From assembly GCA_003254905.1 (NCBI GenBank), contig QANU01011207.1:479409-543408 (forward strand): a stretch of DNA of 64,000 bases, given 5' to 3'. How positions within the stretch are numbered: position 1 is the first letter of the stretch; each line of letters opens with the position of its first letter. Below, one piece after another: positions 10,532 through 21,978 of the stretch. A model generated the notes under the pieces. That model had not been told where the DNA came from. It saw nothing but the letters and a program-made list of their open reading frames with translations, and searched no databases. This DNA is from Nissolia schottii. Lineage: Eukaryota; Streptophyta; Magnoliopsida; Fabales; Fabaceae. The position numbers and the translations under genes are program-made.

Positions 10532-13013
10532 GTTCTTCGTGTTAAAAATATGAACTTTAATTATATGAGTGTATTTATTTGGAAGCAATTTTTTTTTTCC
10601 TTTCAAATTTCAACCTTTCTTTCTAATCTCTTGAATTTTTCTAATTTTTATTTTGGGACTAATGGGATTTGAAGGTGGGAATTAGAGAGGAGGGAGATGA
10701 ATTGCTCCTCCAGCTAAAAGAAGTGTTTTTATGATGTCTTCTCTCTATTTTTACTTTATTTATTTTTGCTGATTATGTTCAAGGCCTCACTATACATTTG
10801 TGCATTATAATTAGTGCTAACACCATGGCTATCATGTCTAACCAAGTTCAAATGTTAATGTATTTCTATCAACAGATGTAGATGTGTTTGCTTGTTGATG
10901 CTGGCTGAATTCATCATATATTTCAAGTTTGCCCTTTCTTGATTTGGAATGCATGTTGGTTGAGTTCACCATGAAGCTCAATTTGTTTGTGTTGCTCTTT
11001 TGGTTCAAAAACATGAGTTGTTTTTTTCATCGTGTGGTCCATGTTGCTGCAGTGGCAACCAGTGGTATTGGTATTGAAACTGCTCGCATGCTTGCGTTGC
11101 ACGGTGTCCATGTGGTTATGGCGATCAGAAACATGGCAGCTGGTGGGGAGGTCAAGGATTCAACATTAAGAGATAACTCCGCAGCGAAAATTGACGTGAT
11201 GGAGCTGGACCTAAGCTCAATGGAATCAGTGAGGAAATTTGCGTTACGATACAATTCTCGCTGTCTTCCTCTGAATATACCTTTTACATCTTGGTCTAGT
11301 AATATTGAGTTTATGAAGTGGGAGTTATTGCTATTCTCAATCGGGGACATGCTGGTTAACTAGAAGAATGTTTGATGGTAAATTTCGACATATGCGCTTG
11401 TTTGTGTTCTCTCAAAGTTATCTTTTTCTTTTGCTTTTCTAAGTAATAATGCAGGAATCATGGCCACTCCATTCAAACTTTCCAAAGATAATATAGAATT
11501 ACAATTTGCAACAAACCACATAGGTGAGGTTTTCATCTCCAGTGTTTGTTAATAAATACTCATCGACACGTATGGAACTGATACATTGTCTATAATAGTT
11601 TATGTTCTGAATTATGTAAATAAATACTGAGGATACTTCCATAAAATCAAGGACGAATCAGGGTAAGAATGTGTTAGGTGGTGTAAATTCAGTGCAGTCA
11701 ATTATATTCATTTTTCTGTTTTAACATTTTTTAGCATTACGAGTTCCCCTCAGGTATTCCCCTTTTAATTGGTAATTGTATCTGAAACTAAGCAGTCGAT
11801 ACTGTCAATTCTCTTCACATTGTGCAGTTATAGCAGTTTGTCTGCAAGCGAACGAGCTTGCAAGACGTCTAAAGGTGACTGGTTTATTTTGAAGTCATTA
11901 ATTTGATGTTATATCTTCTAGCAAGCTGTTTCTGTATTCATTGTTCTGTTTTTTTTACTTTTTGTCACTGCAAAATAAACTTGTTTCTTAAACGGTGGCA
12001 AGGAACGACTGAGAACAATGGTTCATGAGATGGGATTCTCCCGCATATCATGAATGGGAGCAGCTTCTGTTATTTTGGAAATGAATCTTCTTATTTTTTC
12101 TGAGAATTTTGTCATTGTCAAAATGATGAAGCAAGAGGAGGAGGGTTTGGAGATAACTGCAAACTCAGTAAGCCCAGGCGTAATCGCTACCAATCTATTC
12201 CGTTATCACAGCATAATTAATGGTAATTCCTTAATTTCCAGTATGTTTTATTTTCAAAGATGCTTTATGTGAAAACTGAAAAACTACATGCAGCATTCTC
12301 CTTCTTGTTGCACATGGCAAACACCACCTACTTTCTAGTATTTTGCATTGTTTACTGGATATGAAGATATGGTAGTAGTTGACTAGCTTGTTATATTGAC
12401 ATTTTGGTCCAATTTTATATGCAGGATTTGATGGTCTACTTGGTAAATATGTGATGAAAAATATACAGCAGGTAACTCATTAATTTGAAACAAAGACAAC
12501 AAATGAAGGAAGGGGGGGGGGGTTATATTAGATGCATTACACATGTCATTTTGCAAAGAAAATGACATTATAAAATCACTTTGGGAGGTTTTTCTAATTC
12601 TTCATTGCCAGATTACTATTTCAGCTATGATATAATTTAAGAAAAACTTGCCTTATGCTACTGACTAATGACTACATATATACTTTATACCTCTTTTATT
12701 GTCTAATTTTCATGATAGGGGGCAGCAACAACATGCTATTTGGCATTGCGTCCACAAGTTAAAGGGTTGAGTGGCTGCTACTTTTCAGACAGTAACTTGG
12801 CTGAGACAAGCTCACAAGCTGCTGATCCAGAGCTGGAAAAAAACTTTGGGAACATAGCTCTAACTTGGTTAAAAAATGACTTCATATTGTTTGTTAAGTA
12901 CTAGGGATACTAATAGCTAATGATAGTTTTGTTTGCAATATGAAATGTCTATTAAGTGTACATAGCCGCTAGAAGACTCACTCACACAGTCAGCTGCGCG
13001 ACCCGGGTCGACC

Positions 13014-13188
13014 TAGAGAGAGCATCAAATTCAGCATCAGTCGTCATCATCATCATGATGTGGCCATTTCGCAGAAAAGACATCACCATGAGTTCTGTTA
13101 TAAATCTGCGTTCACAAACTGATACAAACAGAGAGAGCATCAGATTCAGCATCACTCGTCGTCATCATCATGATGTGGCCATTTCGCA
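13014..13188 (+). repeat. 115-bp tandem duplication of the leader and start codon of dehydrogenase copy 3
   Basis: The phrase from AGAGAGAGCATC through GATGTGGCCATTTCGCAG occurs twice, offset by exactly 115 bp (ATG at 13058 and at 13173). Only the second copy continues into the full first exon. The first ATG opens a frame (MWPFRRKDITMSS...) that leaves the dehydrogenase sequence after seven codons and runs past 13173 in another frame to a stop near 13228. If the transcript starts upstream, this is an overlapping upstream reading frame that would reduce initiation at the true start. Confidence 0.8.
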
Positions 13189-13308
13189 GAAAAGGAGCTT
13201 CTGGATTTTCTTCTTCTTCCACTGCTGAGCAAGTTACTATTGGAATCAATGCCACTGGTCACACCGCTGTTGTCACAGGTCTCCCTATCTCTATTTTCTT
13301 TTTGTTAT

Positions 13309-13354
<46 letters not shown>

Positions 13355-16300
13355 GAATGAGAGGATACACTTACTTTGCTAAATAACATTACATGCATAT
13401 TAAATTTAATTAATCCGATCGTTTGAGAACATACATACATATATATGTGTATGTGATTTTTTTGCACCTCTCAAAATTTAAGGGTATCGGTACCATAAGA
13501 TCTAAGATTTCACCAAGTGTCTCATTAACTCATATTGTTTATTGTTTTAAATTTATGATTGAATCACAACTGTTCAAATATAAAAAAGCATCAATACAAC
13601 CATACACAGTGTTTGGGTTTCATGTGGGAATATTCAAAATTAATTTTGAAGCTACAGAAGTGAAAAATTTTCACTTGTTACTGTAGCTCACCTAGAACTC
13701 AAGCATGCTAATAGAGGACTTTTCCTTCATGTATGTTTTTTTCTCCTTCAGCCATACTGCTTGCTAAGTAAGGAGTGTAGGGTGAATATGGTGTGATGCG
13801 CTTTGTGATCTATCCGTGAATATATCTTGGAGGTATATTGATAGATACAAAATCAGTTTTTGATGCATTTTAATAGCTATTTGGTTCATAGACGTGGTTC
13901 AATGCATTTTAGAATTGATCAAATTTTATGTGCGTGATGCCTAAAAAAATTTATTGAAGTACAGTATCGCGCATGCAAGATTTTGGCCACTTTTCAAATG
14001 TATTTAACCCTATCGTTAATCTCAGGAGTGATTGGTCTTAGTCTATCTAATACCCCAAAAGAATCTATTTCATTCTAGGATCATATGAAATTTGGTCACT
14101 TTCGAAATGTCTAAACCAAAGATTATTATGGTAATTACACCTTGTGATCTTCACCGTTAGAGCACAAGGTGCATCACACTCCTTGCTTAGCAAAGATTTT
14201 GACGGCCATCGTCTTGACTTGAATAGTGATTTTCTTCATGAACTAATTCATATTGCATTGTGCAAGTTTCATCATGATCATGCCCTTTTAGTAGACAAAT
14301 TTTGTACTTCAATCTATATAGCCAGTTTAGAACAAGAATTGTTTGCTTCACAAATGGTATGTGCTACATGCTACTAAAATTGTGCATTTTGGCTGCTGTT
14401 TGTTGGACATTTTTCAAAACACAGGGGCATCGAGTGGTATTGGTGCTGAGACTGCGCGTGTTCTTGCTTTGCGCGCCGTCCATGTGATTATGGGAGTGAG
14501 GAACATGAATGCTGGAAAAGATGTCAAAGAAGCAATGCTCAAGGAGATTCCAACTGCTAAGGTTGATGTCATGGAGCTAGATCTTAGTTCAATGGCATCT
14601 GTAAGGAAATTCGCTTTGGAGTTCAATTCCTCTGCTCTTCCACTGAACATCCTCATGTAAGAAGAACACTACATTAGCTACAAACATTTACATGGTCAAA
14701 AATCTTTGGTTATTTCAGTTGTCACTATCAGTATCTATGTGTGTGTCTGTCTGTCTGTCTCTTAGTTCTGATTATTCAATGAAACATTGGAGTAGTAATG
14801 TCTTCCCGCTTGTTTGTTTGTTGCAATTCTAAAGAAACAATGCAGGAATTTTCGGAACTCCTTTCATGCTGTCCGAAGACAACATTGAGCTACAATTTAC
14901 CTCAAATCACTTAGGTACGGAGAAAATATATATCTAATCTTTCGCAACACCAGATCTTTTGTTAGCTTTCTGGTGTAAAAAGTGACAAGAAAAGGAGAGT
15001 TTGAAAGGAGTGTTCGGAATGTAATATATTTTCCTTCTGATTCAGAATTAAAGTACTTAGCAACATACACGTGAAACTTCTTTGTCTCTCTATCCAGGAA
15101 GGGGTTATAAATCATTGATACATGAAATCTATGTATAGATAGTCCCTTATAATCCTTATGTAATAGGGTGATAATTGTTTCTTTAAAAGCACAGGTACGA
15201 TGTGATGTGAAAGTGACCTTAAATCCTTTTGTTTCTATTACCATAATTTAACAGGTCATTTTCTTTTAACAAATCTTTTGTTGGATACAATGAAGAAAAC
15301 CGCACAAGAAGAAGGAAGAATTGTTAATGTCTCCTCTGAAGTTCACCGGTACACGTATCGTGGAGGAATTCTTTTCGATATGATTAATGATCAATCAAGG
15401 TAAGATGTAGCCTAAACATAAAAGATGATAAATTATGCTGACAATTTGTTTCTTAATGGAACAGGAATTTGTTAAAGTGACAACTGCTACTAAGCCTTAT
15501 TTACTCTTCAATGCTAGAGACCTGAATTTTATTACCATTGAAAATTTAACTCTAATATTTGTTGGATTATGTAAATTTCACTATGTTTGCTTCCTTTTTT
15601 AGTTACCGGAGTTGGCTTGCATATGGACAATCAAAGCTTGCTAACATTTTACATGCCAATGAACTTGCAAGACAACTCAAGGTATATTAACATCTATAGT
15701 CAAGTTATATATATTTTAAGTTATTCTGGTGAAATAGTTAATAGAATTCTTTTTAATAGCAAAACCATGATGCAACATTGTTTCTGGTTATTGATGGCTA
15801 TTATTTCCTATTTCTCGAATCTTCTGGCTGATTAGTATCATATGTCCCTGACATTTCATACGTAGTTTTCATAGTCTTTCTGTTGCTTCATTTTGATCAG
15901 GAAGATGGGATAAATATTACTGTTAATTCTCTTCATCCGGGAGTCGTTGTCACCAATGCTTTTCGTCATAATAGTTTACTGGCTGGTAACTACCACATTC
16001 TGCTATTCATGTGAATTCGTCATGTTTTGTCTTGGAATTATGCAGGTGCAGTGAATATGTTTGGGAGATTGTTAGTGCTTAAAAATGTCCAGCAGGTAAG
16101 TTAAACCAGTATCTATTAATATATAGATATCAGAACAATGTTTTTGTTTTATAATCTAAAAGAAGACTCAGAAGAAAAATCATATCTAAGAAGTGATTAT
16201 TTTGATGTTCCATGTTTCCTTGTCCAACCATGTTGTAGGGAGCAGCAACAACATGCTATGTAGCATTGAATGCTCAAGTGAATGGAATCAGCGGCGAGTA

Positions 16301-16451
16301 TTTTGAAGATAGTAATCTCGCAAAAGCAAGCTCGCAGGGAACGAACATCGATTTGGCCAAGAAACTCTGGGATTTCAGCATTAACTTGATTAAGTCGAAG
16401 ACATATTTGTATACATTCACATGCTTAAGCCCTAAACATCTAGGAATATAG
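13173..16451 (+). CDS. Short-chain dehydrogenase, TIC32-like, copy 3 (complete, 8 exons)
   Basis: The best-preserved cluster member. Exons: 13173-13278, 14425-14656, 14835-14914, 15255-15399, 15603-15681, 15901-15985, 16046-16095, 16239-16451. They total 990 nt (329 aa) with all GT-AG junctions and phases in order. The protein starts [16 protein letters not shown]. Cofactor loop TGASSGIG (35-42), NNAG intact (114-117), NVSSEVH serine region, and catalytic YGQSK with Tyr195 and Lys199. Against copy 1, exon 4 is three codons shorter, and the C-terminus runs about 20 residues beyond the family's usual end near KLWDFS, finishing SPKHLGI before TAG. Predicted role is NADPH-dependent reduction or oxidation of a small carbonyl or alcohol, possibly at the plastid envelope as for TIC32; the substrate is unknown. 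The start at 13173 is preferred over the duplicated ATG at 13058, which does not lead into exon 1. Confidence 0.88.
13761..14195. repeat. Inverted-repeat (foldback) element in intron 1 of dehydrogenase copy 3
   Basis: The left end TTGCTAAGTAAGGAGTGT and, after a short interruption, GTGTGATGCGCTTTGTGATC are matched in reverse complement at 14140-14195 (TTTGCTAAGCAAGGAGTG, then TGATGCACCTTGTGCTC). This makes an element of about 435 bp with ~50-bp imperfect inverted ends and a non-coding interior. I could not see a clear target duplication, so the superfamily is open. Confidence 0.5.
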
Positions 16452-17338
16452 CAGGATATATTGTTACCCTTTACGTGTTCACTAGGTATTTATCGACACA
16501 TTCACAATAATGTTTATGGGATCTAAAAATAAGTGAATGTGTCTTTGTAAAAGTTAGTTGAACTTAATTTTATTATAAATGTGTCTAAATGTAAGGCATT
16601 GAAATTATATCCATGTAATATAATTTAGTTGTCCTATTTAAATGGCATATGATTTTCTGTTCATGCTACATGTAACATCACAAATTGTGAGATGTTTGCA
16701 GACCTAATTTGATGTGATAAATAATTTGCACCTCTTATAGAGAACCTAAGCACATTTGCTTCTGACTTTTGAAATAGCAATTTAGTGTGGTCTATTTTTC
16801 CATTGTGTAATTCAGTTTAAAAAAAAAAAAGTCTTCAATTCTAGTAGGATATGAATCATCTCATGACAAAGTTGGTTGTAAATAATGTGAAGACATTTTA
16901 TTTATCTTTATAAAAGATATCTTTGCTAAAATTGCATGAATTTTTTACTATATTGTTCCGCTTCTGTTAATAAAACATATTATCAAAATGCCACTGTTTT
17001 AAAATATATTACAGGAATGCACCTGTTTCAAACAGCACGACAGGCGAGTCAGCGTGGCAAGGCCACGTAGGATTCGCCAATTCGTTAGGCAAATATGGGT
17101 TAAATCCAACCAGTTTGGGGAATATGTGTTGAATTTGCCAACCCTTTTGACAAATATGGGTTAAATTCGCCAACTTGTTAGACGAATATGTGTTGACTTC
17201 GCCAACCGGTTTGACGAATTTAAATTAAGTTATAAAATTTGAATGTCAATGTTAATTACCAATAAGGATGTAAACAGAAGAACGTAATGTCAGTAATTTT
17301 TTTTGCTTATCAATTATTTTGTTTGGTTAGCTAATGTC

Positions 17339-17380
<42 letters not shown>

Positions 17381-18324
17381 AATATAAATGCCGTATATTT
17401 AAAAAAGTAATCATTAATATGAAATTTAAGATTATGAATTAGCGAACGTTATTTATTATTATGTAATTTTCGCGATAGAGTCTTAAACAAATGTCGGTAA
17501 GTTTGAGATTTAAGAGATGGTAATATAGAAGATATATTTGTGGAGAGTGAAACGTAGGGAAAAATAATTAGGTCATTTTTTTTTTATCTAACTCATCCAT
17601 TTCATTAGGTCAATTTTTGTAATTTTATTTTTAAAAGTAATTTCATTTTATTGCATTCAAATAAAAATAATTTTCTCAAACTTAATTTTGATATATCAAT
17701 ACTAAACACAAATTAATTCTTCCAAACTCACTTCTTCTAAAAGTAATTTTTTAAACTTCATTTTTTTAAAAGTTATTTTTTTGAAAAGTTAAATCAAACG
17801 AGTCAACGATAGATTCTTTGAATTAGTTTTTATGATATGATTAATGATAACTTAAACCTACAATGCATGATTTAATGTAAACCTAAATTCGCCAAACCGA
17901 TTGGCGAATTCAACCCATATTTGCCTAACGAGTTAGCGAATCCTACCTGGCCTTGCCACGCGGACTCGTTTATCATGCTGTCTAAAACAGGTGCATTCCT
18001 GTAATATATTTAAAATAGTGGCATTTTGATAATATGTTTTACTGACTGGGATAGGACAGTAAAAAACTAAAATTGCATACTATCATTAATACTGCCTTAA
18101 AATATGTAGTCAACAAATACTATGTTATCAGGAAGAAATTCACAGTTGAACGAGTCCATACTCTTTGGCTATAGTCCTGTCATCAACTCACCATATGACA
18201 TCAGAAACTTGTGAGTGCTGTTTTTTTTACTATAAAGTTGTTGAGTACACAAAATGTTCACTTATGTCGGTTTTTATGCTACCAAGTTACAGTTTGAGAG
18301 AAGTTAAGAGTTGAAAGAAAGAGC
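16452..18324. other. Spacer between dehydrogenase copies 3 and 4
   Basis: Contains the 3' flank of copy 3, the 1.13-kb foldback element listed separately, and the presumed promoter of copy 4. No other gene is visible. Confidence 0.6.
16938..18067. mobile_element. MULE-like foldback element, long copy (1,130 bp)
   Basis: Inverted ends of roughly 200 bp face each other. The left end runs from GAATTTTTTACTATATTG through TATTATCAAAATGCCACTG, GAATGCACCTGTTT and GGATTCGCCAA words; the right end repeats them in reverse complement between about 17,880 and 18,067. Candidate 11-bp target duplication TAAAATTGCAT at 16927-16937 and 18068-18078. The interior is AT-rich with an (ATT)n tract near 17,340-17,376 and no coding frame. 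Long inverted ends plus a 10-11-bp duplication point to a non-autonomous Mutator-like element. A shorter member of the same family is at 42712-43097. Confidence 0.75.
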
Positions 18325-21152
18325 ATGTGGTTGTTCAGCAGAAAAGGAGCTTCTTCAACTGCTGAACAAGTTACTCATGGCATCGATGCCACTGCTCTCA
18401 CTGCTATTGTCACATATCTCTCTCTCTCTCTTTTCCTTTTCTATGTTCAAATGACCTGTTTTATTGTCAGGCATAAAAGGAATTTCCTTAGCCAGTGTAG
18501 AAATGTTTAGGTATATAGTGATTTTCCTTCACCTACTTAATTATTCATGGTGTTGATTTCATCTTGATAATGACCATTTAAGGGATGCAAATTTTTGTAG
18601 TTGAATCTATGTAATCACCTTCTAAGAAGCCCAAACACTGACACTAATATTGACACGAGACATGGGACAAACACATCATAAGGTGATATTTTTCTTGATG
18701 TCAAATTATGAATTTTCAATTTTTTTAAAATCTTTTTTAATACTTACTAATTTTTTAAGAGTCTATATTATTTTAATTATTTAGTATTTAAGATATAATT
18801 TTTTCAGACACGACTTGAACACAACCTAAAACAATGCTAGGTACAACCTGCTTGAACACGACCAATCATGAGTTTTTTATTTAGACACTTTGACATGACG
18901 GTCTCACGAAGTATCTATGCTTCCTAGATCACCTTAGAACAAGAATTTTTGTAGTTGAATCTAGAGTCACTTTAGAACAAAGAATAGCAATTGCTTTCAC
19001 TAGAATTCAGTTAATGTAGCAACATATATGCATGTTATTAACTTGAGTTGTTGGAATTGGCTATGATAATAAGTAATTCTTAGAATGTTTCAGTATCATA
19101 CCATTTACCTTGATTAGTTATAAAATTGTGTATTCTGATTGTTGTTTGCTGGAAATCTAAAAACATAGGAGCATCAAGTGGTACTGGTGCTGAGACTGCA
19201 CGTGTTCTTGCCTTGCGCGGCGCACGCTTGATTATGGCAGTGAGGAATATGAATGCTGGAAAAGATGTCAAAGATGCAATACTCAAGTGGATTCCAACTG
19301 CTAAGGTTGATGCCATGGAGTTAGATCTTAGTTCAATGGCATCTGTTCGGAAATTCGCATGAGAGTTCAATTCCTCTGGTCTTCCACTGAACATCCTCAT
19401 GTAAGAAGACTAAGTGTGTTCGGTTCTGCTTTTGTAAAATTGATTTTGAAGTAAAAGTGTTTGGTATGTTTATTTTAAAAGTGATTTTGACATAATTAGA
19501 TATCTTAGTCCTGATCAGTGAATGAAGCATGGGAGTAATAATGTCTTCTGGTTTTTCTGTTTCTTTGTTGCAATTCTAAGAAACAATGCAGGAATTCTGG
19601 CAACCCCTTTCACGCTGTCCGAAGACAACATCAAAATACAATTCGCCACAAACCACATAGGTATGTAGAACATATGGAAATGGATCGTTTCATACTAAAA
19701 TTTCACATGGTCTGATTATGTATAAATTTTGGACCTCGGAGCAAAATGGTAAAAATCTACACACGACAAGGTCATGTGAAATGTTCTCATGCGATGATCC
19801 GTTCCCTGGAAAATATATGTCCACTCGTTCGCAACATGAAATCTTTCATGAGAAACCTGGCACTGAAAGAGAGTTTATAAGGAGTGTAGGGAGTGTAATC
19901 TATTTTCCTTCTGATCCAGAAGTTAAAATGACTTAGGGATAGAAGGTGCTAGTGAACTTAGCAGCATGCACATGTGAAACTGATCTTAAGCCTTTTCTTT
20001 CTATTTACATAATTCTTCTGCAGGTCATTTTCTTTTAACAAATCTTTTGTTGGATACAATTGTTTATGTCTCGTCGGATGGTCACCGGCTCACGTATCGC
20101 CAAGGAATCCTTTTTGATAAAATTAATGATCAATCAAGGTAAGATGTATCCTGAATATAAACCATGATAAATTATGCAGGAAGTTTGTTCTAGAGACATG
20201 AATTTTATTACAATGGAAATTCAGCTCTAATATGTTTGATTATGCAGATTTCAAATATCATTGTCAATCTTAAGTGTATGTGGCCTCAGATGTCACATTA
20301 CTATGTATGGATTTGGTGCTAAGATTTGATACACTGAGATAAAGTATAGACCATTGAAAAACAAATTACTATTCTTGCTTCCTTTTTTTCACAGTTACCA
20401 GAAATGGCTTGCATATGGGCAAACAAAGCTTGCTAACATTTTACATGCCAATGAACCTGCAAGACATCTCCAAGGTATATTGACATCTATTGTGATGTGA
20501 TATGATTTATATTCTGGTGAAATAGTTTATAGAATTTTTTGAACAACAAAACCATAATGCAACATTGTTGCTGGTTATTTGATGGCCATTGTTTGCTTAT
20601 GTTATTTCCCTTGTTGCATCTTGATCAGGAAGAAGGGGTAAATACTACTGCAAATTCTCTTCATCCGGGAATTATTGTCACCAATATTGTTCGTCATAAT
20701 AGTGTGCTCATTGTTAACTACCACATTATGCTATTCATGTGAATTCGTGGTTTATGTTGGAATTATGTCAATTGTTGGATTTGCAATACTAGTTTAAGGG
20801 TCTGTTGCTGTTTGATTTATGCAGGTGCAATGAATATGCTTGGGAGATTTGTGTTTAAAAATGTCCAGCAGGTGAGTTAAACCAGTATCTGTTAATATAG
20901 ATATCGGAACATTGTTTTTTTGTTCTATAATCTAAAAGAAGACTTAAAAAAAAATCATATCTAACAAGTGATTATTTTGATGTTTCATGTTTCCTTGTCC
21001 AAACTTTATTGTGGGGAGCAGCAACAACATGCTATGTAGCATTGCATCCTCAAGTGAGTGGAATCAGTGGAGAGTATTTGGTAGATATTAATCTTGCCAA
21101 AGCAAACTCACAAGGAAGGGACATGGATGGCCAAGAAACTCTTGAGAGCTGA
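18325..21152 (+). pseudogene. Short-chain dehydrogenase, TIC32-like, copy 4 (decayed, all 8 exons recognisable)
   Basis: Exon remnants: 18325-18414, 19169-19400, 19581-19660, 20024-20138, 20395-20474, 20629-20713, 20825-20871, 21015-21152. The donor after exon 1 is lost (ACATATCTC where the family has ACAG/GT). Exon 2 keeps TGASSGTG but has an in-frame TGA replacing the leucine codon after RKFA. Exon 4 has a 10-codon in-frame loss. Exon 5 keeps YGQTK but has one extra base near its end. The donor after exon 6 (TT for GT) and the acceptor before exon 8 (GG for AG) are lost. Several independent lesions argue for an old pseudogene rather than sequencing error. It is closest to copy 3 in the HNSLL/HNSVL exon-6 end and the exon-7 sequence, so it probably arose from a copy-3-like duplication. 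Confidence 0.85.
18630..18930. repeat. Dispersed repeat, first copy (in intron 1 of dehydrogenase copy 4)
   Basis: Non-coding AT-rich stretch sharing an ordered series of phrases with 59530-59895: TGATGTCAAATTA.AAATTTTCAAT, then TATTTAGTATTTAAGATAT / TATTTAATATTTAAAATAT, GAACACARC, AATCATGA..., TTTATTTRGACA. The two copies are in the same orientation. The family is not recognised, and no clear inverted ends are visible. Confidence 0.45.
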
Positions 21153-21978
21153 ATATATCTTTGTGGAAAATGTTAACTGCACTTTAGTATAGGTGCATAT
21201 GCTTAAGTTCATTTAATAGGGGAGACTTTTTAAGAAGTGTAAAGCATAAACCAGATGAGAGGATCATAAGATCATATATATCTTGGATATATACAATGAC
21301 AGCAATACATAGCCTGCAACTAAATAGATGTATTAGCTTTACAAATCCATGGCATCCATCCCATCATAAATGCAAAATCACAATACAGCCTCTCATCTTC
21401 TGTACAGCAATACACAATCTCCCAAAATATAGTCTAGAAGCTAAAATCTTGTACCAATTGAACCTTTCTTTTTTAGCATCAATATGATGTTCTTAATGAG
21501 AGTTGTCATTGCATGAATTCTTTAACTCAAGGAACTGATACATATGATTAGCAAAACTCACATTCCTTTGGGCTAATATTACTATTACACCTGCCATTTC
21601 TCATGCACAGAAGTTGCATGCTAAATACTCTACATAAAACCAAAAGCTCCTCATCTTTGCCAACAAATGAGCATTTTCTTCAGTTGATAATCTTGGCATG
21701 ACAAATCAAACGTTAGAAAGGTTCATGCTTCGGATTAGTTTGGCACTTAAACCTGTAAGGATCTGAACTCCTCAAGCTTGAGCCCGAGGCCGTGCCAAAC
21801 GGTCTTGTATGCCTCTCAAATTCAAATTTATTGCATTGATTCTCTTATGCTTAGGCTCCTTATTGTACAATTGATTCCTCAGCAATTAGAACAATGAGTA
21901 GGACCATGTAACCAAAAGGTATTCTGTCAAGCTTCAAAATAATTGCTCACATAAATTAGCACCGGAAAATGCCAGATG
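21153..21978. other. Convergent spacer between dehydrogenase copy 4 and YDA
   Basis: Contains the 3' flanks of both converging genes. The part just below 21,979 is the expected 3' untranslated region of the minus-strand kinase gene. No separate gene is supported. Confidence 0.55.

Larger units (their letters stand above)
6588..12904 (+). pseudogene. Short-chain dehydrogenase, TIC32-like, copy 2 (decayed; hAT in intron 1)
   Basis: Same exon plan as copy 1 but not functional as read. Exon 1 is 6588-6693 ([15 protein letters not shown] start). Exon 2 begins about 11051; its cofactor loop reads TVATSGIG, so the first glycine of TGxxxGIG is lost, and no splice donor stands where the family splices after LNI. 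Exon 3 is 11444-11523 with NNAG kept. I cannot find exon 4 (the [12 protein letters not shown] block and catalytic serine). Exon 5 survives only as a remnant near 11828-11874 with the catalytic YxxxK deleted. Exons 6 (12138-12222), 7 (12425-12471) and 8 (12719-12904, ending TAG) are still recognisable in frame. Intron 1 is swollen by the hAT element at 6821-10531. Loss of the serine and Tyr/Lys means no dehydrogenase activity is expected even if it is transcribed. Confidence 0.82.

Noticed and set aside
13058-13228. ATG at 13058 as the start of dehydrogenase copy 3
   Set aside because: After seven shared codons the frame leaves the conserved first exon and ends; the second ATG at 13173 leads into the full exon and the correct splice phase.
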